Source of the DNA: Betaproteobacteria bacterium
GTDB lineage: Bacteria > Pseudomonadota > Gammaproteobacteria > Burkholderiales > Burkholderiaceae
Direction of reading: 5' to 3'
DNA length: 9,712 nt
Assembly: GCA_009921765.1 (NCBI GenBank)
Contig: RFXC01000168.1
Coordinates: 1 to 9,712 of the forward strand
In this document: one piece after another, positions 1-8,002 of the stretch
How the letters are laid out: every line of letters begins with the position of its first letter
Position numbering within the stretch: the stretch's first letter is position 1
Notes under the pieces: model-generated
What the model was told of the DNA's origin: nothing
Databases searched by the model: none
What the model saw: only the letters and a program-made list of their open reading frames with translations
Made by a program: the position numbers and the translations under genes

Positions 1-725
1 ACACCGGCAATGAAACCAACCACCGGCTTTTTCATGTTGTCACGAATCCATTCGGCTGCGGTTTCCTCATCAGACCCACCGATTTCACCGATCATGACCA
101 CTGCATCGGTCTCGGGGTCGTCGTTGAACATGCGCATGACATCGATGTGCTTGAGGCCGTTTACCGGATCGCCGCCGATTCCCACTGCCGACGACTGCCC
201 CAGTCCGAGCGCGGTGAGTTGGCCGACCGCCTCATAGGTGAGCGTGCCCGAACGCGACACCACACCGATTCGTCCCTTGCGGTGAATGTGGCCCGGCATG
301 ATGCCGATCTTGAGTTCCTCAGGCGTGATGACACCGGGGCAATTGGGGCCCAGCAGCAGCGTCTTGCGGTTTTCCTTGCGCATCCGGTCGCGTACCCGAA
401 TCATGTCGCGCACGGGAATGCCCTCGGTAATGCAGATGGCGAGATCGAGGTCGGCCTCCACGGCCTCCCAGATCGCATCGGCCGCGCCCGCAGGGGGCAC
501 ATAAATGACCGACACGCTCGCGCCCGTTGCCTGCTTGGCCTCACGCACGGAGGCGTAAATGGGAATGCCCTCGAAATCTTCACCCGCCTTCTTGGGATTG
601 ACGCCAGCCACATAGCAGTTGCGGCCGTTGGCATAGTCGCGGCTGGTTCGGGTATGGAACTGGCCGGTTTTGCCGGTGATGCCCTGGGTCATCACCTTGG
701 TGTTGCGGTTGATCAGGATGCTCAT
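1..725 (-). CDS. sucD: Succinyl-CoA synthetase alpha subunit (ADP/GDP-forming), 3' end cut by window
   Basis: SucD is the subunit that binds CoA and carries the phosphohistidine in the TCA-cycle step succinyl-CoA + NDP + Pi to succinate + CoA + NTP, in the cytoplasm as a complex with SucC. The 241 residues visible begin [20 protein letters not shown], the usual CoA-binding Rossmann start. Further family motifs are GPNCPG (126-131), [10 protein letters not shown] (157-166), IGGDPVNG (183-190) and GEIGG (213-217). The window ends at PVVGFIAG, so the last roughly 50 residues, including the active-site His in the GHAGA motif, lie outside. The ATG is preceded by GAGGG at good spacing, 24 bases after the sucC stop, so the pair is co-translated. 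The gene looks intact as far as it can be read. Confidence 0.97.
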   Translation of the reverse strand, partial: MSILINRNTKVMTQGITGKTGQFHTRTSRDYANGRNCYVAGVNPKKAGEDFEGIPIYASVREAKQATGASVSVIYVPPAGAADAIWEAVEADLDLAICITEGIPVRDMIRVRDRMRKENRKTLLLGPNCPGVITPEELKIGIMPGHIHRKGRIGVVSRSGTLTYEAVGQLTALGLGQSSAVGIGGDPVNGLKHIDVMRMFNDDPETDAVVMIGEIGGSDEETAAEWIRDNMKKPVVGFIAG

Positions 726-749
726 GGGGTATCCCTCGGGAATTCGGGT

Positions 750-1916
<1,167 letters not shown>

Positions 1917-1923
1917 TGGATGG

Positions 1924-1982
1924 CTCCCCGGTTAGGTCCCGCGGCCACTTGGGGTGGTCAGGCCGGCACCGGGTCGGGACCT
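1924..1982 (-). promoter_or_regulatory. Candidate structured 5' leader of sucC reaching its ribosome binding site
   Basis: The transcript here can pair in several ways. An 8-bp perfect stem joins AGGTCCCG (1982-1975 in mRNA order) to CGGGACCT (1941-1934). Nested inside, CGGCC (1965-1961) pairs with GGCCG (1946-1942). CCCGGT (1973-1968) is complementary to ACCGGG (1932-1927), which overlaps the GGGGAG ribosome binding site (1929-1924). That pairing crosses the outer stem and would make an H-type pseudoknot. A competing small hairpin, TCGGG-AGGT-CCCGA, would break the outer stem. There is no T run, so it is not an intrinsic terminator. The pairings are seen in the sequence; a regulatory role is inference, and GC-rich DNA gives such pairings by chance fairly often. 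Confidence 0.35.
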
Positions 1983-2003
1983 CCCGAAACGCGCAGCCGC
2001 ACG

Positions 2004-2023
2004 GACCAGCTACTCTGCTGACC
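2004..2023 (-). repeat. Second hairpin in the sucC leader
   Basis: In mRNA sense GGTCAGC, loop AGAGTA, then GCTGGTC gives a 7-bp stem with two G-U pairs and a six-base loop. It lies between the possible sucC promoter and the pseudoknot-like element next to the ribosome binding site, so both would be on the same leader. No function is known to me. It could be an independent chance hairpin. Confidence 0.3.
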
Positions 2024-2055
2024 GGCGATCGCATTGCCTGCCGGAATGGCGCCGG

Positions 2056-2085
2056 AGTGTATCACGCAGCCCTCGAGCGAGAAGC
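2056..2085 (-). promoter_or_regulatory. Possible sucC promoter (extended -10)
   Basis: On the minus strand, TGATACACT (2064-2056) reads as an extended -10 element (TGN plus TACACT). The only -35-like match is weak: TTCTCG, 16 bases upstream. Transcription would start near 2049 and give a leader of about 130 bases before the sucC GTG. This is the best promoter-like string in the recX-sucC gap, but the assignment is by eye only. Confidence 0.3.
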
Positions 2086-2093
2086 GTATTGCA

Positions 2094-2117
2094 GCGTGTC
2101 GTGAAAGCAGGACACGC
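2094..2117 (-). repeat. Hairpin downstream of recX, possibly a weak terminator or mRNA 3' stabiliser
   Basis: A perfect 7-bp inverted repeat, GCGTGTC and GACACGC with a 10-base loop, starts about 20 bases after the recX stop. It is not followed by a T run, so it is not a canonical intrinsic terminator. Its place between the recA-recX unit and the possible sucC promoter would suit a 3' end or processing structure. Confidence 0.35.
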
Positions 2118-2136
2118 GCGCCGCCCGATGGCAAGG

Positions 2137-2616
2137 TCAGAGGTCGTCGGGCTCTTGCTCAACGCCGGACGATCCGCCCACCGGGCCCACCACCTTCCGG
2201 ATCACCTCGCCAGCAAAGCCGCGCCCCGCCAGAAAACGCATCTGGCGCAGCCGATCCTCGCGACTGGCAGGCGCCTCGCCGAAACGCTTCTGCCAGACCT
2301 CTCTCGCGCGTGCCAGCTCGGACGCCTTCAACGCCTCGAGCGCTGGCGCGAGCTGCTCAGCCGGCAGCTGATGCGTGCGCAGTTCGTGTTGGATTCTTGC
2401 AGCGCCGAACCGCCCGGCCCGCCGTCGAACCAGGCTATCGATAAAGCGCTGATCCGACAGGAGCTTTTTCGCGGCGAGCTGGTCGAGCACGGCATCGAGT
2501 GCGTCAGGGTCGGACGCGTGCGAAGCCAGCCGTGCCCGAAGTTCGGCTCGGCTGTATTCGCGCCGCGCAAGAAACCCCAGCGCCCGTGCTTCAAGGGAAA
2601 CAGGTGAACGGCTCAA
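2137..2616 (-). CDS. recX: Regulatory protein RecX
   Basis: RecX binds the RecA filament and limits its growth and its ATPase and recombination activity. The 159-residue product is all-helical in character, rich in Arg, Ala and Leu, and shows the family pattern: SLEARALGFLARREYSRAEL near the N terminus (first three-helix repeat), then LDQLAAKKLLSDQRFIDSLV and the GAARIQHELR segment of the second repeat, and a third, weaker repeat. The start is TTG at 2616, chosen because the residues after it match typical betaproteobacterial RecX N termini and no in-frame ATG or GTG fits. The ribosome binding site is weak. The gene lies 26 bases after the recA stop, as is usual, with no terminator visible between them, so it should be expressed from the SOS-controlled recA promoter at a lower translation rate. 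Confidence 0.93.
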   Translation of the reverse strand: MSRSPVSLEARALGFLARREYSRAELRARLASHASDPDALDAVLDQLAAKKLLSDQRFIDSLVRRRAGRFGAARIQHELRTHQLPAEQLAPALEALKASELARAREVWQKRFGEAPASREDRLRQMRFLAGRGFAGEVIRKVVGPVGGSSGVEQEPDDL

Positions 2617-2642
2617 TGGACCGGCCCCGAATACCGAACCGA

Positions 2643-3704
2643 TCAGGCTGCCGCCGCGCCCGCCTCACCCAAGGGGCGCTCGACCACACCGAAATGCACA
2701 CGGACCTTGTTCTCCATTTCGTGAGCCATCTCGGGGTGATCGCGCAAGTATTCGCGCGCGTTGTCCTTGCCCTGGCCGATGCGATCACCGCCGTAGCTGT
2801 ACCAGGCGCCGCTCTTCTCGACCACGCCGCAGTTGGCCCCCAGGTCGAGGATTTCTCCCTCGCGAGAGATGCCTTCGCCGTAGAGGATGTCAAAGTCAGC
2901 CGCCTTGAACGGGGGGGCGACCTTGTTCTTGACGACCTTCACGCGAGTTTCACTGCCAATGACTTCGTCGCCCTTCTTGATCGCCCCTGTGCGACGGATG
3001 TCCAGACGCACCGAGGAGTAAAACTTGAGCGCATTGCCACCGGTGGTGGTTTCGGGATTGCCAAACATGACGCCAATCTTCATGCGGATCTGGTTGATGA
3101 AGATGACCATGGAGTTGGTGCGCTTGATGGTGGCCGTGAGCTTGCGCAACGCCTGCGACATGAGGCGCGCCTGCAAGCCCGGCAGGGAGTCACCCATTTC
3201 ACCTTCGATTTCGGCCTTGGGCGTAAGCGCCGCAACGGAGTCGATGACGATGAGATCGACCGAGCCGCTACGGACCAGGGCATCGGCGATTTCGAGCGCC
3301 TGTTCCCCGGTGTCGGGCTGGGAGACGAGGAGGTCGTTGAGCGTAACCCCCAGCTTGGCCGCGTACTGAACATCGAGCGCGTGCTCGGCGTCGATGAAGG
3401 CGCAGGTGCCGCCCAGCTTCTGCATTTCGGCGATGACCTGCAGGGTGAGCGTGGTTTTGCCTGATGACTCGGGGCCGAAGATTTCGATGACGCGGCCACG
3501 CGGCAGGCCACCCACGCCCAGGGCGATGTCAAGCCCGAGCGAGCCGGTGGAGACCACCTGGATGTCGTGTTCGACGCCGGCATCGGCCAGCCGCATGATG
3601 GAGCCCTTGCCAAACTGCTTTTCGATCTGGGCCAGTGCGGCGCTCAAGGCCTTGCCGCGTTCGGTACGGGATTTTGCGTCGTCCATGTTGATGACTTTGT
3701 CCAT
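2643..3704 (-). CDS. recA: Recombinase RecA
   Basis: RecA forms ATP-dependent filaments on single-stranded DNA, drives homologous pairing and strand exchange, and triggers LexA self-cleavage. The 353 residues show Walker A GPESSGKT (77-84), the catalytic Glu in FIDAEHALD (E107), Walker B LIVIDS (151-156), loop L1 [16 protein letters not shown] (167-182), NQIR (204-207) with the ATP-sensing Gln205, and loop L2 with [11 protein letters not shown]. The ATG at 3704 has a GAGG ribosome binding site. A second in-frame ATG six codons later sits in a copy of the same start context. The C terminus ends in [13 protein letters not shown], with little of the acidic tail seen in E. coli RecA. Transcription starts from a LexA-controlled promoter just upstream, and recX follows. 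Confidence 0.99.
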   Translation of the reverse strand: MDKVINMDDAKSRTERGKALSAALAQIEKQFGKGSIMRLADAGVEHDIQVVSTGSLGLDIALGVGGLPRGRVIEIFGPESSGKTTLTLQVIAEMQKLGGTCAFIDAEHALDVQYAAKLGVTLNDLLVSQPDTGEQALEIADALVRSGSVDLIVIDSVAALTPKAEIEGEMGDSLPGLQARLMSQALRKLTATIKRTNSMVIFINQIRMKIGVMFGNPETTTGGNALKFYSSVRLDIRRTGAIKKGDEVIGSETRVKVVKNKVAPPFKAADFDILYGEGISREGEILDLGANCGVVEKSGAWYSYGGDRIGQGKDNAREYLRDHPEMAHEMENKVRVHFGVVERPLGEAGAAAA

Positions 3705-3748
3705 GTTGACCTCGTCTGGGAGTGGGGTGAGAAGCGCGAGTGACGAGG

Positions 3749-3777
3749 ATTATTGCACGCAACTACTGTATAAACAA
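3749..3777 (-). promoter_or_regulatory. recA sigma-70 promoter
   Basis: On the minus strand, TTGTTT (3777-3772) and AATAAT (3754-3749) are separated by 17 bases and are close to the -35 and -10 consensus. The start point would be near 3742, leaving a leader of roughly 38 bases before the recA ATG. The -35 element lies inside the LexA box, so LexA would block RNA polymerase directly. Confidence 0.75.
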
Positions 3778-3783
3778 TCAGTT
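3764..3783 (-). promoter_or_regulatory. LexA operator (SOS box) of recA
   Basis: The minus-strand sequence AACTGATTGTTTATACAGTA has the CTG-N10-CAG core of the proteobacterial SOS box. The right half (TATACAGTA) is a perfect consensus half site; the left half (AACTGATT) departs from CTGTAT. It covers the recA -35 element. It is the only match to the SOS box I saw in the window. Confidence 0.85.
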
Positions 3784-3804
3784 CTTTTCGGTTAGGCGGT
3801 CGGG

Positions 3805-4353
3805 TCATCCGGGCGCTTGCGCCGCGCCCGCAGAGGTGGCTGAAAAAATTGCCAGGGCGCGCAACAGGGCATGACGCGCGGTCTGAGCGCGCACAGCATC
3901 TCGCGCGCCATCGAAGTGTCGCGTCTCAACGACAACCCGCTCCAGCGCCCCACCCAGCCCGACCGCCCATCCGAAGCACACGGTGCCAACCGGTTTCTCG
4001 GCACTGCCGCCGCCTGGCCCCGCTATCCCCGTCACGGCAAGCGCAAGCTGGGCGCGGCTGCGAAGGAGTGCACCCTCGGCCATCGCCCTGGCAACGGGCT
4101 CGCTCACCGCGCCATGCGCATCGAGCGTGTCACTGGGCACCCCCAGGATCTCATGTTTCGATGCATTGCTGTAGGTGACAAACCCGCGCTCAAACCATTG
4201 GCTCGAGCCGGCCAGCTCGGTAAGGGTGGCGGCAATCAATCCCCCGGTACACGACTCGGCGGTCGACACCAGTGCGCGATGCGCCATCAGCCGGGCACCC
4301 AACTGCCGCGCAGCATCAAGGAGATCAGAGGGCAGAACGACAACGGACGTCAT
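3805..4353 (-). CDS. pncC: Nicotinamide-nucleotide amidase (CinA C-terminal domain protein)
   Basis: PncC deamidates NMN to nicotinate mononucleotide and ammonia, recycling NMN released by NAD-dependent DNA ligase and other reactions back to NAD. The 182-residue product is the stand-alone CinA C-terminal domain, without the N-terminal MoCF-like domain of full CinA. Visible motifs are AESCTGGL (32-39, conserved Ser), [16 protein letters not shown] (57-72), GAVSEPVA (81-88) and [10 protein letters not shown] (107-116) followed by [12 protein letters not shown] chose the ATG at 4353 because it fits the family N terminus; the same frame stays open far upstream, but that part is antisense-like and overlaps pgpA. 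It lies 26 bases after pgpA and 97 bases before the recA start codon, so it ends the rib-nusB-thiL-pgpA operon and recreates the pncC-recA order known from E. coli. Confidence 0.95.
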   Translation of the reverse strand: MTSVVVLPSDLLDAARQLGARLMAHRALVSTAESCTGGLIAATLTELAGSSQWFERGFVTYSNASKHEILGVPSDTLDAHGAVSEPVARAMAEGALLRSRAQLALAVTGIAGPGGGSAEKPVGTVCFGWAVGLGGALERVVVETRHFDGARDAVRAQTARHALLRALAIFSATSAGAAQAPG

Positions 4354-4379
4354 GGGACAAAGCTCATCCGGCGTGGCGG

Positions 4380-4955
4380 TCAGAGGCCCGCCGCCCGCCA
4401 GATTGCAAAGAGAAACAGGGTGAAAAAGGCCGCCAGCAGATCGTCGAACATGATGCCAAATCCGCCCTTCAATCGGGCGTCGACAACCCCGATCGGTGGG
4501 GGTTTGGCGATATCGAAGAAGCGAAAGAGCGCAAACGCCACCAGCTGTGTGAGCCAGTCGGTGGGCAGAAAGGCAAGCACCAGCCAGAACGCGACAACCT
4601 CGTCCCAGACGATTGCCGAATGATCGCTCACCCCGACATCGCGCGCCGTACGGCCACAGGCCCAGATTCCGATCAGAAATGACGCGGCAATCAGCAGCAG
4701 CCAATCCTGGGGGGCCAGCCAGTCTTCCAGCGCGACGAACACGCACCAGGCCCACAGCGTTCCGACTGTGCCGGGGGCCCGCGGAAGGAGGCCGCTGCCA
4801 AACCCGAGCGCGAGCAGATGCGCGGGCGAGGCGAGGCGGAATCGGGCGAGGGCCGCAGCCTTCGCACGAGCGCGGGCAATTTGGTCGGCGCTGACCGGAG
4901 CGGCCCCGCCCGCGGGTTGCCCGCCTTCATCGGGCCGATCAGCGGAAATGATCAA
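4380..4955 (-). CDS. pgpA: Phosphatidylglycerophosphatase A
   Basis: PgpA removes phosphate from phosphatidylglycerol phosphate in the inner membrane to give phosphatidylglycerol. Using the TTG at 4955 the product has 191 residues. Family motifs are [11 protein letters not shown] (46-56) with [21 protein letters not shown] (111-124), [12 protein letters not shown] (144-155) and [13 protein letters not shown] (164-176); the Asp and Glu residues of these motifs form the metal and catalytic site in the family. Hydrophobic segments around 66-78, 86-100, 120-130 and 174-187 fit a membrane protein. No in-frame ATG or GTG lies between 4955 and the conserved region; an ATG at 4994 would add 13 residues and overlap thiL by 56 bases. 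With TTG the overlap with thiL is 17 bases. The roughly 45-residue N-terminal part before the first motif is Gly/Ala-rich and not recognisable. Confidence 0.92.
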   Translation of the reverse strand: MIISADRPDEGGQPAGGAAPVSADQIARARAKAAALARFRLASPAHLLALGFGSGLLPRAPGTVGTLWAWCVFVALEDWLAPQDWLLLIAASFLIGIWACGRTARDVGVSDHSAIVWDEVVAFWLVLAFLPTDWLTQLVAFALFRFFDIAKPPPIGVVDARLKGGFGIMFDDLLAAFFTLFLFAIWRAAGL

Positions 4956-5892
4956 ACCCCTGTTCGCCCTGCTCAAGCAGCCGCCCCGCTCCATCCATGA
5001 CCCGAAGGCCCGCCTGCGCAGACATCCTGCCGATCCGGGTGACGGGAACGCCGAGCCGACCGGGGAGCGCTTCGATTGCGTGGCGCTGCGAGGCCCGCGC
5101 GGTAAAAAGGAGCTCATAGTCGTCGCCACCCGAGAGTGCCAGCCGCTGCCGCTCGGCATCGGTGCATCCCGCAAGCGTGGCATCAACCGGAACCGAAGGC
5201 CAGTCGATGTCGGCGCCCAGTCCCGATCGTTCGCAAAGGTGACCCAGGTCGGCAAGCAGCCCGTCGGAGACGTCGATCGCGGCACGGGCGAGCGGGCGCA
5301 GCGCAAGCCCCAGCGAAACGCGCGGCTGAGGCCGCTCCATCCGCACGCGGGCCGGGTGCCCGATGGGCAGCATCCGACCGGCGAGCGCCTCACGGACTGC
5401 GAGCGCCGCGCCGCCCAGCGCGCCGCTCACCCACAGATCGTCCTCTGCGACCGCCCGGTCGCGGCGAAGCGCCCGGTCTGGCGGCACCTCACCGAAGGCG
5501 GTGATACTGAGGGTCAGCGGCCCGCGCGTGGTGTCACCGCCCAGAAGCTCGCAGCCGGATTCGTCGGCGAGGGCGAACATCCCCGCCGCGAAACCCGCCA
5601 GCCATTGTTCATCGACCTCGGGCAAGGCCAGCGCAAGCGTAAAGCCCACTGGCGCCGCACCCATTGCCGCCAGATCCGACAGATTGACAGCGAGCGCCTT
5701 GTGACCCACGGTGTCCGCCGGTGCATCGGCCAGAAAGTGACGACCGCACACCAGCATGTCGGTGGTGACAGCGAGTGCTCGACCACCAGCCGGCGCGGCA
5801 AGCAAGGCGCAATCGTCGCCCACGCCCAGAAGCGCCCGACGCGCGGGTCGATCGAAGAACCGCTTGATCAGCTCAAATTCACCGAGCGCCAT
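4939..5892 (-). CDS. thiL: Thiamine-monophosphate kinase
   Basis: ThiL phosphorylates thiamine monophosphate to thiamine diphosphate with ATP, the last step of cofactor synthesis. The 317-residue product has the AIR-synthase/PurM-like fold signatures: MALGEFELI start, GVGDDCALL (23-31), TTDMLV (43-48), [16 protein letters not shown] (64-79), GGDTTRGP (118-125), [13 protein letters not shown] (206-218), [11 protein letters not shown] (253-263) and the C-terminal GFDHF. The Asp residues of these motifs bind Mg and nucleotide in the family. I chose the ATG at 5892 because MALGEF matches the known ThiL start; the longer frame starts at a TTG and would add eight unconserved residues. The gene overlaps nusB by 14 bases and pgpA by about 17, so translation is probably coupled on both sides. 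Confidence 0.97.
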   Translation of the reverse strand: MALGEFELIKRFFDRPARRALLGVGDDCALLAAPAGGRALAVTTDMLVCGRHFLADAPADTVGHKALAVNLSDLAAMGAAPVGFTLALALPEVDEQWLAGFAAGMFALADESGCELLGGDTTRGPLTLSITAFGEVPPDRALRRDRAVAEDDLWVSGALGGAALAVREALAGRMLPIGHPARVRMERPQPRVSLGLALRPLARAAIDVSDGLLADLGHLCERSGLGADIDWPSVPVDATLAGCTDAERQRLALSGGDDYELLFTARASQRHAIEALPGRLGVPVTRIGRMSAQAGLRVMDGAGRLLEQGEQGFDHFR

Positions 5893-6355
5893 TGGGAGCG
5901 TTGGCAGCGGCTTCAACGGCGCGGATCTTGAGCGCCACCCGATCGAGAACGCCGTTTACGTACTTGTACCCATCCGTGCCGCCAAACGTCTTGGCCAGCT
6001 CAACCGCCTCGTTGATGACCACCCGATACGGAATTTCCGGGTGATGCAGCAGTTCGAAGGCAGCAACCAGCAGCACCGCATGTTCAACCGGGCTCAGCTC
6101 GGCAACCGGCCGGTCGAGCGCAGGCGTGATGGCCTCATGGAGGAGCGCTGATGAACCCATCACCCCATGAAGGAGCGCCTGAAAATGCTCCCGGTCCGCT
6201 TTGGCAAAACCGGGGTTGTCGAACTGCAGATGCGCTTCAATGGCGCCGGCTTCACTACCGTTCAGCAGCCACTCATAAAGCCCCTGAAGCGCGAGCTCGC
6301 GCGAACGCCGTCGCGCGCTCTTCGCGGGCGTACCTCGGCTAGCGGGCTGATTCAA
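5879..6355 (-). CDS. nusB: Transcription antitermination factor NusB
   Basis: NusB binds the boxA RNA together with NusE (ribosomal protein S10) and supports antitermination on rRNA operons. The 158-residue all-helical product shows the Arg-rich RNA-binding N-terminal helix [13 protein letters not shown] (15-27), [16 protein letters not shown] (87-102) and the C-terminal signature [19 protein letters not shown] (108-126) followed by [10 protein letters not shown]. There is no ATG or GTG before the conserved region; the TTG at 6355 is the natural start and overlaps the ribH stop as TTGA, a 4-base overlap like the common ATGA. The ribH-nusB pair is conserved across proteobacteria. The last ten or so residues are Ala-rich and not conserved. 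Confidence 0.96.
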   Translation of the reverse strand: MNQPASRGTPAKSARRRSRELALQGLYEWLLNGSEAGAIEAHLQFDNPGFAKADREHFQALLHGVMGSSALLHEAITPALDRPVAELSPVEHAVLLVAAFELLHHPEIPYRVVINEAVELAKTFGGTDGYKYVNGVLDRVALKIRAVEAAANAPNGAR

Positions 6356-6864
6356 TCGCGCGCCCCGTTCTCGAACGTCCAGCCGATATCGTCGGTGGGA
6401 TCGAGGTCATCGAGCCAGTCGGAAAGCCGTGCCATTTCAACGGCCACGCGCGCGGCCTCGGCACCCTTGACCGGTGCGCGGACCACTGCCTGCTCGTCGG
6501 TGTTGGTGGTGAGTACCGCGTTAGCCACCGGCACACCGAACTCCGTGGCAACGTCCTGAATACCGCGTCCGGATTCATTGGCGACCAGCTCGAAGTGGTA
6601 GGTTTCGCCGCGAATGACTGCGCCGAGCGCGATCAGCGCGTCGAACGAACCAGTAGCCGCCATACGGTGGAGCACAAAGGGGATTTCAAGCGCGCCCGGC
6701 ACCGAGCAGAGCACAACGTCGTCATCGCTCACCCCCAGCCTTGCGAGCTCGGCCAGACACGCCTCGCGCAACGCCGTGCAGACAGGTTCGTTGAAACGGG
6801 ATTGAACGATGCCGATTCGCAGGCCCTCGCCTTCGGGCTCCGCCTGGAAGAGTTCAACCGACAT
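6352..6864 (-). CDS. ribH: 6,7-dimethyl-8-ribityllumazine synthase
   Basis: RibH condenses 5-amino-6-ribitylaminouracil with 3,4-dihydroxy-2-butanone 4-phosphate to give 6,7-dimethyl-8-ribityllumazine, the substrate of riboflavin synthase. The 170-residue product shows SRFNE (22-26), VPGALEIP (55-62), [12 protein letters not shown] (81-92) with the catalytic His90, [10 protein letters not shown] (117-126) and VKGAEAA (132-138). The start ATG at 6864 lies inside the end of ribBA (11-base overlap) with a good GGGAGAA ribosome binding site; the frame is open further upstream, but that part is only the shadow of ribBA. Compared with many RibH proteins the C terminus is extended by about 20 mostly acidic residues ([15 protein letters not shown]). 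It probably assembles as a pentamer or higher oligomer, as in the family. Confidence 0.97.
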   Translation of the reverse strand: MSVELFQAEPEGEGLRIGIVQSRFNEPVCTALREACLAELARLGVSDDDVVLCSVPGALEIPFVLHRMAATGSFDALIALGAVIRGETYHFELVANESGRGIQDVATEFGVPVANAVLTTNTDEQAVVRAPVKGAEAARVAVEMARLSDWLDDLDPTDDIGWTFENGARD

Positions 6865-7993
6865 TTGCTTCTCCCTGAAGGGCCGCAGCCTCAAACTCCG
6901 GCTCGGCCTCGTGTGCAAAACCCGTGACTTCGAGTGAAAACCCACCCATGCTGGGCAGCTTGACGGGCCGCGACAGCAGTCGCATGCGCCCGACACCGAT
7001 GTCCCGCAGGATCTGCGCGCCAATGCCGTATGAGCGCAGATCCATTTTCGGGCGACGGGCCGATGCAGGGGCGGCATCCCCTGGACTGGCCAGTGGGATA
7101 CCAGCGTTTGAACAGTTGAGCAGCACCAGCGCCCCGCAGCCCGATGCGGCAATCGCCGCCAGCGCCTTGTGCACCGACCAGGAGTGGCTGCCACGCTTGG
7201 TGTCGATGAGATCGATGGGCGAGGCGAGCTCCTGTACCCGCACCAGGGCGTCGTTGGCGGGTCCGGGCTCGCCGCAGACCAGCGCCAGATGCGCGCCGCC
7301 CGCCGCACGATCGCGATACGTGAGCATTCGGAATTCGCCGTGCACGGTTTGCACCGACGATACGCCGATCCGTTCGACCAGCGACTCGTTTGCGCTGCGG
7401 TAGCCGATCAGATCGGCGATGGTGCCGATTTTCAGGCCATGCGTACGACCGAATTCAACGAGGTCAGGCAGTCGTGCCATCGTGCCGTCGTCGTTCATGA
7501 TCTCGCAGATGACTGATGCCGGCTGCAGGCCCGCAAGCGCCGCCAGATCGCAACCCGCCTCGGTATGGCCGGCCCGTACCAGTACGCCTCCCCTCTCGGC
7601 CCGCAGAGGAAACACATGGCCGGGCTGAACCAGATCGGCGGGGCGCGCCTCGCGCGCAATGGCCGCCTGAATGGTGCGCGCCCGGTCGGCCGCCGAGATG
7701 CCGGTGCTCACCCCTTCGGCTGCCTCGATCGATACGGTGAACTTGGTGCCGTGGCGGGTGCCGTTGCGGGTCACCATCAGGGGAAGATCGAGCTGTCGGC
7801 ACCGGTCTTCGGTGAGCGTGAGGCAGATGAGCCCACGGCCAAAGCGCGCCATGAAGTTGACCGCTTCGGGCGTGACGAACTCGGCCGCCAGTACCAGATC
7901 GCCTTCGTTCTCGCGATCTTCCTCGTCGACCAGAATCACCATTCGACCGGCACGAATGTCGGCAATGATCTCTGAAATGCTTGAAAGCGCCAT
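6854..7993 (-). CDS. ribBA: 3,4-dihydroxy-2-butanone-4-phosphate synthase with degenerate GTP cyclohydrolase II domain (RibBX type)
   Basis: The first half (about 1-205) is RibB, which turns ribulose 5-phosphate into 3,4-dihydroxy-2-butanone 4-phosphate plus formate. Its site is intact: EEDRENEGD (24-32), HGTKFTVSI (81-89), [11 protein letters not shown] (140-150) and ICEIMNDDG (162-170). The second half (about 208-360) has the RibA fold outline ([24 protein letters not shown]) but not its active site: the zinc motif C-X10-C-X-C is replaced by [17 protein letters not shown] (256-272), the RQEGRGIGL loop by [14 protein letters not shown] (292-305), and the TNNP segment by SRPVKLPS (341-348). 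It should not work as GTP cyclohydrolase II. Such hybrids, named RibBX, are widespread in Proteobacteria. The ATG lies 9 bases after ribE, and the end overlaps ribH. Confidence 0.96.
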   Translation of the reverse strand: MALSSISEIIADIRAGRMVILVDEEDRENEGDLVLAAEFVTPEAVNFMARFGRGLICLTLTEDRCRQLDLPLMVTRNGTRHGTKFTVSIEAAEGVSTGISAADRARTIQAAIAREARPADLVQPGHVFPLRAERGGVLVRAGHTEAGCDLAALAGLQPASVICEIMNDDGTMARLPDLVEFGRTHGLKIGTIADLIGYRSANESLVERIGVSSVQTVHGEFRMLTYRDRAAGGAHLALVCGEPGPANDALVRVQELASPIDLIDTKRGSHSWSVHKALAAIAASGCGALVLLNCSNAGIPLASPGDAAPASARRPKMDLRSYGIGAQILRDIGVGRMRLLSRPVKLPSMGGFSLEVTGFAHEAEPEFEAAALQGEANVG

Positions 7994-8002
7994 GGTCGGA
8001 TT

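Noticed and set aside
2499..3464. Plus-strand open frame of 321 codons opposite recA
   Set aside because: It is an antisense shadow of recA and the recX start, with no credible start site or family resemblance.
3810..3830. GC-rich hairpin at the end of pncC as a terminator
   Set aside because: GGGCG/CGCCC can pair, but it lies in the coding end of pncC and has no T run after it; it is likely a result of Ala/Gly codons.
4381..4755. pncC read as a 316-residue protein starting at 4755
   Set aside because: The extra N-terminal part is the out-of-frame reading of pgpA; the true family start MTSVVV at 4353 is well placed after the pgpA stop.
4768..5931. Plus-strand open frame of 387 codons opposite thiL and pgpA
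   Set aside because: It is Arg/Gly/Pro-rich, has no recognisable motif and lies wholly opposite conserved genes, so it is a composition artefact.
6865..7308. ribH read as a 318-residue protein starting at 7308
   Set aside because: The upstream part is an alternate-frame reading of ribBA; MSVELFQ at 6864 has a good ribosome binding site and fits RibH length.
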